Shown here in pieces: positions 25,720-37,043 of a stretch of 64,000 bases of DNA. Within the stretch, counting starts at the first letter, position 1, and each line of letters begins with the position of its first letter. The position numbers and the translations under genes were made by a program. The notes below the pieces were generated by a model. The model was not told the origin of the DNA. It worked only from the letters and a program-made list of their open reading frames with translations, and made no database searches. This DNA comes from Phocoena phocoena (taxonomy: Eukaryota > Chordata > Mammalia > Artiodactyla > Phocoenidae), in contig NC_089232.1 in assembly GCF_963924675.1 (NCBI RefSeq), forward strand, positions 41,394,022 to 41,458,021. Reading direction: 5' to 3'.

Positions 25720-25922
25720 GGGGACTTCCCTGGCAAGCCAGTGGTTAAGACTTCGCCTTCCAATGCAGGGGGTGCAGGTTCGACCCCTGGTAGGGGAGCT
25801 GAGATCCCACAGGCCTCGTGGCCAAAAAAAAACAGAACGTAAAACAGAAGCATTATTGTAACAGATTCAACATAGACTTTAAAACTGGTCCACATCAAAA
25901 AATAAAAATAAAATAAAATAAA
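25720..25922 (+). mobile_element. Cetartiodactyl tRNA-derived SINE with a different 3' body
   Basis: The head 'ggggacttccctggcaagcc' and B box 'caggttcgacccctgg' are tRNA-derived as in the CHR copies. After 'cccacaggcctcgtggcc' the body differs: 'aaaacagaagcattattgta', then 'gacttt...ggtccacatc', ending in an AAAAT-rich tail. It represents a separate, older subfamily. No target-site duplication was found. Confidence 0.88.
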
Positions 25923-27453
25923 GTGACCATGCTATTTCAGAGTTCAAGAAGCCAAAATAAGACAGAACTAAGCATAGTCATATTGGTACCATAGACTTTA
26001 GAAAAGGTGATTTCAAAGTGTTACATGGAAAAATAAGCAAGATCTCAGGCCAGAGACTCACAAAAGCAAAAGCTTCTCAAGACAATAGGGATAATTTCAT
26101 AAAGGAAATTCTGACAGTATGGATGGGAAAGGTGTCTAAACAGGTCACGTGGCAGCTCAGGGAGCAATCTGACAAGTGCAGATTCTGTAAAGGTTCATAC
26201 AGTAGATTAAAGGAGGGTAAATCACCACTGGTGAAGAGAGTGCCTTCCAGGGAGGAACAGTATCATTTGAATAGGAAGCCTAAAGAGTGTGGAGACTTGT
26301 GAGAAACTCTAATAACAACAGAAAGTCTTTTAAAGCTATATCTAGAGCAAGAGGAAGATGAAAATTGTTAGACGTCTACTTGGGACAGAAGGTACAAAAT
26401 AATTGATGACAGAGAAGAAGTAAAGCCATTCAACTCTTTTTTGCTTTCTATGTCAAAGAGAATAAGTTTTTTTTAATATATAAAAGGGTAAACACACTGA
26501 AGTGGACATGTGACGTTCAGGGTAGGTGGAAAACTGGGTGACAGAAGAGTTCGTATATATACGAACTGAGGTTGTCAATAACTTTCTGGCTCATTGGAGT
26601 AACCTTGCTCAGGACACAGAGAGAACTCACAATTCATATCTTGGCCACCCCTTAGGAAAGTGCTGATGGATCTGAAGAGGGAAACTATCTTCAACATGAA
26701 GGAAGTTCTACAGTAATGGACCATAATAGAACTCTTCCCTTTGCTTTGCCCAGCATCTATGATTTGATTCAACATGTAGATACTACATTTATTGAATACC
26801 CGGAAGCTTCAAAGCTGAGAAAACTAATACATCAGAGACAGCAATGGAGGTCTAGGAAATATCCCAGCATATTGTAATTAAGGATTGAATCAAGTAAGAT
26901 TCAACTTAATAGGGAGTGAAATCTTCCACTGGATAAAAAGAGAATTATTACAAAAAGTAAAAGATTTGGAAAATGCGGCCTAGAAGTGGTAGCTTGACTG
27001 AAAAGCATTTAAGAGTCCTAGATAGCTGTAAGCTCCATGCGCATCAAAAATCATGATTCAGCTGCCAAAAATGTTAATTCAGTCTTAAGCAGCATGAATA
27101 GCAGCAGCAAAATTCCAATAATAAAGATAATGGTCCCACTCCACTATTAAACGTATGACCTACAATATTTTGCTCATTTCTGAGAGCTATATTTAGGATG
27201 ATACATCACTCAATGAAATACATTCAAAAAAGAGCTATCAAGTAGTGTGGAAACTCAAAAATCATATGTTCTGTGTAATGACTGAAGGAACTGACGGCCC
27301 TTTATCTGCAGAAGGGACACTTAGAGAGGGAGATTAACACACTGTCTTCAAGCATTCGCAAAGCTCTCACATTAAACTTGTATTGAACATTTCCTATGTA
27401 GATCTAGGTTCCATAAGTAAACTTTAGAGGGAAGCCATCTTTGACCTGGTAGA
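25923..27453. other. Single-copy DNA containing a perfect palindrome
   Basis: No gene recognised. The 94-codon frame at 26018-26302 is not a known protein. A 20-bp perfect palindrome lies at 26548-26567. Confidence 0.45.
26548..26567. repeat. Perfect 20-bp palindrome
   Basis: agttcgtatatatacgaact equals its own reverse complement with no spacer. It includes two CpGs, which are rare in this AT-rich context. It is not part of any microsatellite or transposon I recognise. Confidence 0.9.
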
Positions 27454-27938
27454 GCAGTTCCCAAACTTGTTGATTTCAGAACCCCTTGACACTCAAAAAA
27501 TGTTGAGGTCTCCTATGAGCTTTTACGTGGGCTCTATTTATTGATAATTATATTTAAAATTAAAAATGAGAAATTGAAAAAATGTATTAATTCATTTTTA
27601 AAATTAATAAACCAATTACATGTAAACAAATAGTATTTTGAATGAAAAATAACTGTTTTCTAAGACAAAAATAACTTAATAGGAAAAGTGGCATTGTTTT
27701 TCATCTTTTCCAAATCTTTTTAATGTCTGGTTCAATAGAAGACAGTCAGGTTTCCTATCTGCTTCTGCATTCAGTCTATTATGATGTCACATGTCACTGA
27801 AAAATTCCACTGTGGGAGGATGAGAATTAAAAACACAAATAATGTCTCCGTATTATTATGAAAACAGTTTTTGATCCTGAGGGCCAAAAGGCTTTTTGGA
27901 ACTCCCAGAATCCCCAGATGACACTTGGAGAACTGCTG
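27454..27938 (+). mobile_element. hAT-Charlie (MER1 group) non-autonomous DNA transposon, about 485 bp
   Basis: Terminal segments 'cagttcccaaacttg' and 'acttggagaactgctg' are imperfect inverted repeats of the Charlie type. Internal landmarks include 'accccttgacactcaaaaa', 'aatgtctggttcaatagaag' and 'gcttctgcattcagtctatt', which I remember from a common mammalian MER element whose exact name I cannot fix. Near complete and strongly diverged. Confidence 0.75.
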
Positions 27939-29174
27939 GCCCAGTACAAGAAGAAATGATTAATAATTAGAATTATAAAAAATTGAGGTGGATTACCTCA
28001 TGAAACAACAAGTTCTAAGTTTCTGGAACTACTGAAGGAAAGGCTAAATTACCATTTATCAAGAATGTTATGTTTGAGGAAGAAGTATATGCTAAACCAT
28101 CGTCCCTTCCAAATCAGTGTCATAATTCTATCGCAGTGTTAGAAACCACTTTTCCACAGAAATCTGTTTCTAAAGGTAATATCATTTTAAAAATACCCCT
28201 GCCTATTAAGCAGGTATATGTATAGCCTTAGAGTTGCAGGGAATAGAGAGATCTGGGGTTCCGTTTCTCACTCATGGCAGAATTCCCTACGTGACATTTC
28301 TGAGAGAATCACAGTCATCTAACATCAGAGGCTTTAACTCTTTGGTGATAAATGTTTATTTCAGGAAACTCACCTACTTTCATTCTCTAAATATTATAAA
28401 TTCTTTAGTTTCCCTGGAAATCTCCGTCTTCTACCATTTAGAAGGGCTGCCCACTAGAACAATCTAGAATAATACTTCTCCCTTTTCTACATGACAGGCC
28501 TTCAGATATTTAGAGACAGTGATTAAAATCACAGATTAGATGCCTTTTTTAATAAACAGATTACTTTGTGAGATAAATATGATTTTGTTGATATTTAAAC
28601 TGTAATCTGATAACAGTGAGTGAAAAGCTATTCCCAAAAAAGCATTTTTAATGAAAAAATGACACATGCCCAGGAAGATACTGAAAATTTCTCTCTACAA
28701 AAGTGTTTTTTTTTTTTAATAGTTCCTTTAAAATACTATGCTGTGTTTCAAAGGAACTCTATAAATCACTCAGGTCTCCCCTTTACATGAACGATTAATT
28801 TACTAGTCTGAAGTTGACTTGTAGAAGGTACTTTTTAAACTATATCAAAATGGAGTTTTCAGGCTGATTTATAGCAGATTAATCAAGATAGAATACAAAG
28901 TGATTTTGTGTTTTGTGAAGTTACATTATATGAAATCTGATTCAAGTTGCTGAACTGACTATTAATGAAAGAAATGTTTTATATATCATAACCTGGAGTC
29001 AAAATTTGTTTATGTTTGAGCTGACCCATCAGTCACAGATGAACTTCTCCACCCACTTCCCACCCTAATAACAACAGAACATACTGATCAACAGCAGCAT
29101 AGGTGCTCAGAAAATATGCATTCTAGCAGAGCTATGCTAATCAGCATTCACTTTCACGGATAGTCAATCCACAC
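27939..29174. other. Single-copy AT-rich DNA
   Basis: A T run lies at 28707-28718. No gene or transposon recognised. Confidence 0.45.
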
Positions 29175-29187
29175 ACAAAACCTAGGG

Positions 29188-29200
29188 CTCTGAAAAATAA

Positions 29201-29247
<47 letters not shown>

Positions 29248-29349
29248 AACTGAATGTATAACTGAATCACTTTGCTGTACAGCAGAAATTAACACAGCAT
29301 TGTAAATCAACTATACTTCAATAAAATAAATTAAAAAAAAAAACAACAA
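29188..29349 (+). mobile_element. 5'-truncated L1 3' end with 13-bp target-site duplication
   Basis: Ends with the older cetartiodactyl L1 terminus: 'actgaatcactttgctgtac', then 'agcagaaattaacacagcat', then 'tatacttcaataaaataaat' and A tail. acaaaacctaggg flanks both sides (29175-29187 and 29350-29362), and the identity continues for a few bases with one mismatch. The inserted piece also contains the TG/TA microsatellite at 29201-29248, and 'gtataactgaat' is duplicated within it. Confidence 0.92.
29201..29248. repeat. (TG)n(TA)n microsatellite inside an L1 insertion
   Basis: Five TG/TA units lead into about 20 TA units. The tract lies between the target-site duplications, so it grew from the L1's own 'tatatgtata' sequence. 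Confidence 0.92.
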
Positions 29350-29362
29350 ACAAAACCTAGGG

Positions 29363-29930
29363 TTCTGCGTCCACTCTCAAAAATGCATAAAGAAGGGGAG
29401 AGTGATTAGTCCCTGTGGTTGCCGGGACCACATCTCAATTACTAGCTGCTCTCTAGTATGCAAATTTCCATCCTCTTGTTTTGTCTAACAAATTTCTCAT
29501 GTTTTTCTAGGTCTAGGTATAGAAACTAAATTTAGGGTCCCACTTGTGGGCCTTTTAATAACAATATAGAACAAACCTAGTCTTTCAAGATAGGAAATAT
29601 CTACTATTTTCCAAACTTGAAGAGGTGCTTGTGTTATCTGAAGTTCTGAATATGAAGAAGTACGTATCAGGAAGGAGATTGATCCCCCTCCCTTTTTTTT
29701 TCTGTCAGCACAAAGGACAGAGTGAAATAACTACAGACTGTTACTTTGTCTAAACTTAGAACACTCTCCACTTGAGAACTAAGTGAATTCATCTCTTCCA
29801 ATCATTGCTGTAAATAATATCTACTTTCCTGCCCATAAACCACTAACATCCTTTTGTTTTCTGTAAGGTAGGTCCTTAATCCTCCCATTGTCAACTTTTC
29901 CACTTATCATAAAAGCCTCTCCCGACTTCC
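29363..29930. other. Single-copy DNA
   Basis: No feature recognised. Confidence 0.4.
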
Positions 29931-30680
29931 TTTTTTTTTTTAACTCAGGTAAAATTTACATATGGTTAACTGCACAGATCTTAAGAGTACAATTTGATTT
30001 GTTTTGATAAATGTACACATCCGCATAAACACTACTCCAACTGAAATACAGATCATTTCCATCACCCAGGAATGTTCTTTCATGTCTCCTTTCAAGCCTT
30101 TCAATCGTTCCCCTATAGTTTTGTCTGTTCTTCAACTTCATGTAACAGAACATATGTTATCATGTAAGGCTCCTTTCACTCAACACAATGTTTTTGAGTT
30201 TCATCTATGTTGTTGAATCCATGACTTTATATTGCTGGCTAGTATTTCACTGTATGAATATATCACAATTACCTATCCTCCTATTTGTGGGCATTTGGAC
30301 GGCTTCAGTTTGGGGCTATTGTGAATAAAGTGGCTATAAACTTTCCTATACAAGTCTTATCTTGTAGATGTAACTTTCCGTTTCTCTTGGGTAAAATATC
30401 TAGGAGTAGTATTGCTGGGTCATAGGGCAGGTCTAAGTTTACCTTCACAAGAAACTCCAGTTTGGAGGAGAGTTTCAGTTGCTCCACATTTGATTTGGTG
30501 TTAGGATCCATCCTCCTTTTTTTTGTTTGTTTTGCTTTGTTTCAATTAAATCAAGTTTCTTACATTAAGTCACTCTTACATTTTTTAATCATCAGTGCTC
30601 ATCTAAAAAAAAAAGTTTTGACATTCCTACCAGTTTTCCAAAGTGTGTTTTAAAGTTTCCACCAGAAATACATGAGTTTT
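29931..30680 (-). mobile_element. L1M-type LINE 3' region, rearranged
   Basis: The minus strand reads as an old mammalian L1 3' end, with its A tail seen as T at 29931-29942. Landmarks in the plus direction are 'ggtaaaatttacatatggtt', 'tcactgtatgaatatatcac', 'gggcatttggacggcttcag', 'taggagtagtattgctgggt'. Beyond 30450 the order is disturbed: the segment with 'agttgctccacat' (about 30470) comes before the one with 'cagttttccaaagtgtg' (about 30631), opposite to the usual L1 order. Foreign sequence at 30541-30606 lies between them. Confidence 0.8.
30541..30606. repeat. Local duplicate, copy A
   Basis: About 65 bp beginning ttcaattaaatcaagtttct, roughly 70% like copy B at 30751-30815. It is embedded in the L1M segment. 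Confidence 0.75.
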
Positions 30681-30750
30681 ACCTACAAATAGTAGTATCA
30701 ACCCTTTCCAAACACCCAACCCCACACACGTGCTTTTTCAAAGGCTAGTT

Positions 30751-30815
30751 TTCAATTAGATCAAGTTTCTTGCAGTATGTCGCTTAAAATGTTTAATCAG
30801 CTTTTATTACCTAAA
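30751..30815. repeat. Local duplicate, copy B
   Basis: Begins ttcaattagatcaagtttct and continues in parallel with copy A through 'tttaatca' and 'cctaaag'. It lies just outside the L1M remnant and may be the source copy. Confidence 0.75.
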
Positions 30816-32869
30816 GAGATGTCAAATAAAATAATCCCAAAGGGGAATAAATTATGATTCATGCGATGGATAGAATTTTAAAACTGGGTCTTTGATATAA
30901 TCTTCCCAAAGCCTAAATTTTAAGGAACAGCGACCTGAAATACAAAAGTTTAAAGAACTTTCCAAAGGAGATGCACCTAATAGAGGCAAAATGAAAACCT
31001 TCTCCTCACCCTATCTGACAACCTTACGACAATTCAACATTGACCTTTATTTTTGGTTCAGGTAAAGGCTGACATTCTACTTTAAGGGGCAATTTAAGTC
31101 CAAATTATCTTTGTATGGCTTTCCTCTCTGAAAGCTAATATCAAATGCTTATTATAACTCTTTACTTTCATGCTATTAACAACGTCTTGTATTTATTTAA
31201 TAGGATTTTCAGAAAATATTATGATGTTTTCTGAGATAGTAGTATATCCTTGGTCAACCTTATAAGTCGGGAAGGATCATTTTCCCATATTTTTAAAAAG
31301 GGCAAATAAAACATGAAGAATTAAGTAATGTCCAAAATGGGGCAAAACTCAGGATTCCTAACTCAGAAGCTTACCACCAAAGCAGACCATTCTTTTTGCA
31401 CAGGATTAACTAAATGTTACACGTTCACTATTTTTTATGTGTATTGCTGTGCTGGGTTTTTGAAAATGTAAAATTGACCCAACTTTTTACCATGGCACAT
31501 TTATTCCTGGAGAGCTCTCACATGGAATGGTTATTAGTGTGAAGGAGACATGGCACAAATTGCTTTTTAATCACATTGCCCTGTATGCCCAGGCAGGCAG
31601 AGCATGGCTGCCCTGAGCGCTCCCCTCTCTGGATGAACTCACCTCGGGCTTTTTTGTGTGCTTTTTTTTTTTTTCTGTGGTGGTGTTAACCAAGCAGGCA
31701 AAAGGATGGATTTTTCATAGATTCGTGTCAAAATCAATCACTTTAAAAAGTTGGAAAATCAGTTTTTCAAATCGCTTGTAACATAAAGAACACTCGATGT
31801 GCTATAGATCAAAAAGTTTAATACATTTCAGATGTATTGGATCTACAGGAAAATGGAAGAAATAAGGAAAATTAACATTTTCTAATAGTAAATACTGAAG
31901 AGCCTTTTGGAGTGAGTAAGCAGGATTCATTTTTATGTTATACAACACTGGGTGGTTTGAAAACCCCGTTTATTGCATTATATCATTTTTCTAATACTGT
32001 CTTTTCACATGCATTTTCCTCTAACATCAAACATTTTTTAATACACTATTTGGGACAGTTTTTATAAACAATTACGTTTACCTTAGAAAAACATCAATGT
32101 CTTTTATCTCAGGTATTCGAGGCACTTTGTAAAACTTCTATCAACAGAAGCTAAAAATCTATCGTTTGGTTTAGTTAATATTTGAGTTTGCAGGAGTAAA
32201 ATCATCAGCCGACAGCAGCTGTGCGCTGTGTGTTAAATCTAGAGCAGGCATTAGTCTATCAGATATGCAAATATTTATATCCTCATTGGCTAAGTAAACT
32301 GTTCCACTCTGCAGAAATGATAGGCTTGTTCTGGAATACTATAAGTGACTCGCTTTCCTAATAATGCCATTTCTTTTGCTGAAATTCACCCTTCTACTTT
32401 TAATTCACCTAAAATTTCCAACACAAATACTAGCAGAAATCCTTATATACCTCTGGAAAAAGAAGTCAGATCAGTAGATATCAAAGAATTGGGTAGACCA
32501 GATACAGAAAAAAAAAATTGCAATTTTGACCTGCAGTTTTCAAATATACAAAAGAAGGAAATCTTAGAAAAACACGATATTCATTTAAAAACTTTTTAAA
32601 AAGCAAATATATTAGGGTGTGAGTGTTAATGAATAAGGATTCAAATCTTTGCTTTTCAAAATGTGCCATACTAAATTTAAATAGTCACTTTTTTTGGAAA
32701 ATCAGGGCTTCTTTTTCTAATTTCATGTAATTACAAATAAGCTCATGGTAAATATGCAAATACATATATCTTTGTGTGCACGTCTGATTTTGTTTCTGTG
32801 GGATGGAGTCCCAAAAGTGTAATTGTGAATCAAATGATATCAATAGTTTAAAAAATCCTGATGCTCATC
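30816..32869. other. Second repeat-poor block; candidate conserved non-coding DNA
   Basis: About 2 kb with no recognised transposon. At 32200-32340 there is a mixed-composition stretch with a perfect octamer motif (atgcaaat, 32265-32272) and an inverted CCAAT motif (attgg, 32285-32289). The open frame at 32345-32599 is unremarkable. Regulatory function is inferred from motifs only. Confidence 0.4.
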
Positions 32870-32995
32870 GAAAGTTGTTCAATCTCTATGAACCCCAATT
32901 TCTTATATTGCAAAATGGGATAAATAAGACATACCCGGCAAGATCAATAGGAGGACTAGAGACAAAAGATCTCAAAAATGACTATGAACTGTAAT
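32870..32995 (+). mobile_element. MIR SINE fragment
   Basis: 'gaaccccaatttcttatatt' followed by 'gcaaaatgggataaataaga' resembles the MIR core ('cctcagtttcctcatctgtaaaatgggg'). Confidence 0.5.
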
Positions 32996-33121
32996 GATTT
33001 TTTCCAAAAGTATGGATTTATTCCTAACAAAAATAATCATCGATTTCCTAGATGAATTTTATTTTTTCAGTTTTACATATGATCATTATCATCCTCTCAA
33101 AGATAAAAATCATCTATGATT

Positions 33122-33358
33122 TTGACACTGTGCTAAGGGTGGAAATATTTATAACCACCAATAGTGTCAGGATCTTTACACATATTTTCTCCTGTATCTC
33201 CACCTGTAATGGATCTTATAACTTTGTGAAGGCTGGTATTAATATCACAGTTTACAGACAAAGAAATCAGACTTCAAAGAGGTGGCGTATCCACCTGAGG
33301 TCTCCCAGCTATAAGGCAGCTCTGCCCCACTCCAAGCCTGTGTTTCTCCCTGGGCTAT
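33122..33358 (-). mobile_element. MIR SINE
   Basis: Reverse-strand MIR order: 'gacactgtgctaagggtg', 'atctttacacatattttctc', 'tcacagtttacagacaaaga', 'ggtctcccagctataaggca', then 'tccaagcctgtgtttctcc'. Near full length. Confidence 0.85.
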
Positions 33359-34085
33359 GACATTAGTCACACACTGTGTAATGGGAAGGAAAGATTGTTC
33401 GAATAGGTCATAATAAAAGGCTTCATCATGAAGATGACATTTGAATTATGTCAAGCCAAGAAGAAGAAGAAAATTCAAAGAACAAACAGCAAGAACCAAA
33501 ACCTTATGGTGGAAAATTATGTTGGTTCACTGAACAGCTGCCTTGTGCCAGCCACTGTCCCAGAAGACAGGAAAATGTACTTAAAAAGTCACTATTAGCA
33601 AGAGGTTCACAAGCAGGTAAGACAGACAAGGAGGCAAAATTATTGAACCGATATGATAACTCTTGTGTTAGAGCCATGCCCAGGATGGCGTAAAGCTCGG
33701 AGGACAGATACCTAACCCAGTTCAAGAGAAAATAGGCCACCTAGGTTGAGCCTGGAAGAATAAGAAAACTATAAGCTAAACCGAGAAGGATGCAAGTGAG
33801 AGCATTCCATGCAGAGGAAGCGGCATGTGCAAAGTTATGAAGGCTAAAGAGACCATGACCCATCGTGCAAGGTGCTGGAGGTTCGGAATTCTTGGAGCAC
33901 AGATGGGTTTAAGGAGAGAGCATGAAATGATGTTGGTGTGCTGGCAGAGCCAGATCACAATGGTCCTTTTGTGCTATGGTAGGGGCTTGAACTTCATACT
34001 GAAAATGACTTGTTCTACATATATTATTGAACACTTTTGTTATGATTCCTACTACAGCAATGGTGACAATAATGGCAACTAAGTC

Positions 34086-34160
34086 CTAACATTTATGCTT
34101 CATATGAATAATCTAATTTAATCCTAAAAACATTATGAGCTGAATACCATTGTTTTTATG
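34086..34160 (-). mobile_element. MIR fragment inside L2
   Basis: 'aacatttatgcttcatatga' then 'taatctaatttaatcctaaa' and 'ttatgagctgaataccattg' follow reverse-strand MIR. Confidence 0.55.
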
Positions 34161-34322
34161 TGTCAATCGTTGTATTAGTCCCTTTGGATAGAAAAGTTAA
34201 CAAAAATGTCATGAATTTAAATAGAGAAGAGCACATACAGATTTGCATTTTCAAGGATCGTTTTAGCAGGGATTTGGAGGATGGCATTGAAAAGTCTATT
34301 TGGTAAGATGAAACTGGTTATG

Positions 34323-34679
34323 GGGACTTCCCTGCTGGCACAGTGGTTAAAAATCCACCTGCCAATGCAGGGGACACGGGTTCAAGCGCTGTTCTTGGAA
34401 GATCCCACATGCCGCGGAGCAGCTAAGTGCGTGCGCCACAACTACTGAGCCTGAGCTCTAGAGCCCGTGAGCCACAACTACTAAGCCCACATGCCACAAC
34501 TACTGAAGCCCGCGCAGCCTGTGCTCCGCAACTAGAGAAGCCACCACAATGAGAAGCCTGAGCACCGCAACGAAGAGTAGCCCCCTGCTCGTGGCAACTA
34601 GAGAAAGCCCGCACGCAGCAACAGAGACCCAAGGCAGCCGTAAATACATAAATAAAGTAAATACATTTATTTAAAAAAA
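34323..34679 (+). mobile_element. CHR-1-like SINE, long form, with 13-bp target-site duplication
   Basis: From 'gggacttccctgctggcaca' with B box 'gggttcaagcgc' (eroded) through repeated 'ccacaactac' segments to 'ggcagccgtaaatacataaa' and an A/T-rich tail. gaaactggttatg is present at 34310-34322 and 34680-34692. At about 357 bp it is the longest SINE in the window, and it splits an L2 remnant. Confidence 0.96.
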
Positions 34680-35180
34680 GAAACTGGTTATGAAATATCT
34701 ACCATATCCAGGCAAGACATAATGAAGGCTGGTTTTAAGGAGGAAGTGGTAGGTCTTGAGAAGAGGAAATAGATTTGAGAGCTATTTAAAAGCAGGCCAT
34801 GGTTACCAATTATATATGGAGGATCACGTAATGGGAGGAACCTGGAATATCAAGCAGGTTCTGGCTTTAGCTTCTGGGTAGAGGTAATCCTGTTCTCCGA
34901 AATAGACAAATTTTATGCAGGAAGGTAATATCTTTACACTAGAAATGCAGGTTTCGGAGTCACAGTTTAGAGGCAGCATGTCCACAGTCATGTGCATGTA
35001 TGAAGTCATGAATGTAGGAAGAGCAAGAAGACGGATGATAACAAACTCTGTTGTTTAAGGAGCCATTTATCAATTATTGGGAGTGCTGGTATGTGTACGG
35101 CTAGAGCTCTAAAGCTGAAGGGCAACAATGCATGTTTGAATTTATACACATATACGTGAAAGTTGAACCTGTAAGTGGAA

Positions 35181-35799
35181 ATGAACTTTCTAAAAGAAAG
35201 ATTATGAATAGAGAGGTGGGTTGAAGATGGAATTAAGGAAAGTATCTACATATGCTGTATGTATAGATGAAGACCATTTTAATGAAGAAATAATAAAGAG
35301 TCTTCCAAATATGAAAAAAGATAAAAAGAACAGAACGTGGCTTTTTGTTGATCTAATTATACTCTCAGACTTAGATGTCCTTCAAGTCACATCACCCAAA
35401 AGCAAGAGAGTCAACTATAGCCAAGTGCCATAACCTTGACCTTGGAAAAGAGTAAAGATAATTGATGGGTGTGAAGAATCAAACTCCTGGTCTTCTAACC
35501 AAAAATCACTAACCAACTATAGACTCCCTTTCTAGACTCACCTCAAATCTCTAGTCTAAATATTCATTTCTTTTGATTCCTTTTGATATGCAAAGCAACT
35601 AGTTAAAGATTTTAATTGACATTTTCAAGAACAAGTCATTGAATCTCACTTGACGTTTTCAAATTGAACTGATATGTTAAAAATTAATACTGTGGAAACC
35701 AGAAAAGCAGTTTTACATGTGACAGGGAAAAAAGACAGTCTCAGCTTTACTTAGACTGATAAAAAAAAAAAACTTTTTCTATCATAAGTTTCTCCTTTT
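35181..35799. other. Single-copy AT-rich DNA
   Basis: A 70-codon frame at 35221-35433 (MKMELRKVSTYAVC...) is not recognisable as a known protein. An A run lies at 35761-35772. Confidence 0.4.
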
Positions 35800-36007
35800 T
35801 TTTTTTTTTTTTTGTGGTACGCAGGCCTCTCACTGTTGTGGCCTCTCCCGTTGCGGAGCACAGGCTCCGGACGCGCAGGCTCAGCGGCTCATGGCTCACA
35901 GGCCCAGCCGCTCCCACGGCATGTGGGATCTTCCCGGACCGGGGCACGAACCCATGTCCCCTGCATCGGCAGGCGGACTCTCAACCAGTGCGCCACCAGG
36001 GAAGCCC
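35800..36007 (-). mobile_element. CHR-type SINE, short form, with 13-bp target-site duplication
   Basis: Minus-strand element with its poly(A) seen as T from 35796. Flanks agttctcc-type (agtttctcctttt) occur at 35787-35799 and 36008-36020. There are small internal changes near 'cagcggctcatggc' and 'gctcccacggc'. Confidence 0.96.
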
Positions 36008-36020
36008 AGTTTCTCCTTTT

Positions 36021-36824
36021 TAAGGAGAGATAATGGGTTAGAGACCATTTCCACAATTGCTTCTAATGCTGCTACTGCCTAAGAAATACCAAGGCACTCC
36101 TGTTTGCTCTGTTAGCCATGCTTCCTTAATACACTAATCTATTAAGGGAAAATGTTTAGGGTTCTTCAACTCATAAAGAAATAAACTTCTAACTTGTTGA
36201 AGGCGAAACCAAATATATATATATATATAAAACAATACTTACAATGCTATAGAAACCATCTTTTTTTTCTCCTTTAGAGCAGAAGTACTGTATGGAGATA
36301 GTAATCAGCTGTAATTATTGCTTTTGAAAACTCAAGCTTTAAAACCCACAAAATACTTTAAAAATAAATGCAGGAAGCTTCATAAAATACATTTTCTCAA
36401 TTCAACAAAGAAAAAAGATCAAACCAGTTAGGACACTCAAGTGTTATTTGCAGCAATCATGATAAGTCAATTTTGGCTTAAACCATGATTGTTAGAAACA
36501 CTCACAAAACATATTATTTACCAGATGGCAATCTTACTCAAGCAAACACATAAAACTTCTGTTTCATTATTATCAAATAAGGATGAACTTGCCAGTGGGA
36601 TAACCTCCAGTAGTTAAACAAACACATCTCCACGAAATGAATGCCATCGTTTCCATCATTGGATAAGTATATGGAGTAAAGGAACTATCCTAATATTTAG
36701 CAGCACTAGCTTATATTCAAGAAACAAAGCTTACAACAGAATACACACATGCAAAATGGCATATTCTTATCTGCACTAGGACTTGTGCTTTCACTTTCTT
36801 AGTTAAAAAGTGATTGCACTTTAT
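36021..36824. other. Single-copy DNA with a (TA)n run
   Basis: (TA)n at 36213-36229. No gene or transposon recognised. Confidence 0.45.
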
Positions 36825-37011
36825 GGGCTTCCCTGGTGGCGCAGCGGTTGGGAGTCCGCCTGCCGATGCGGGGGACGCGGGTTCGTACCCCGGTCCGGGA
36901 GGATCTCACATGCTGCGGAGCAGCTAGGCCCGTGAGCCATGGCCGCCGAGCCTGCGTATCCGGAGCCTGTGCTCCGCAACAGGAGAGGCCACAGCAGTGA
37001 GAGGCCCTCGT

Positions 37012-37042
<31 letters not shown>

Positions 37043-37043
37043 T
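36825..37043 (+). mobile_element. CHR-type SINE, short form, CpG-rich
   Basis: Complete from 'gggcttccctggtggcgcag' to 'gaggccctcgtacagc' with an A tail of about 26. Many CpGs are retained (gcgcagcgg, gtccgcc, gccgatgcg, gacgcggg), indicating a young copy. No target-site duplication is visible. Its antisense produces spurious open frames of 65-84 codons. Confidence 0.95.

Larger units (their letters stand above)
33515..35180 (-). mobile_element. Long decayed L2 LINE, interrupted
   Basis: Minus-strand L2 signature runs from 'tgccttgtgccagccactgt' (33540) through 'gagcattccatgcagaggaa', 'aagttatgaaggctaaagag' and 'gaacttcatactgaaaatga' to the 34200-34310 piece with 'atcgttttagcagggatttg'. After the SINE at 34323-34679 it resumes with 'taatgaaggctggttttaag' and 'gagagctatttaaaagcagg'. 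A MIR-like piece interrupts it at 34086-34160. The 3' limit near 35180 is uncertain. Confidence 0.65.

Noticed and set aside
29931..30680. Processed pseudogene, because of the terminal A tail
   Set aside because: Internal landmarks fit the 3' region of an old L1, not an mRNA.
36825..37043. A functional tRNA gene in the SINE heads
   Set aside because: A and B box-like segments are present, but the sequence does not fold into a full tRNA and is followed by the SINE body and poly(A).
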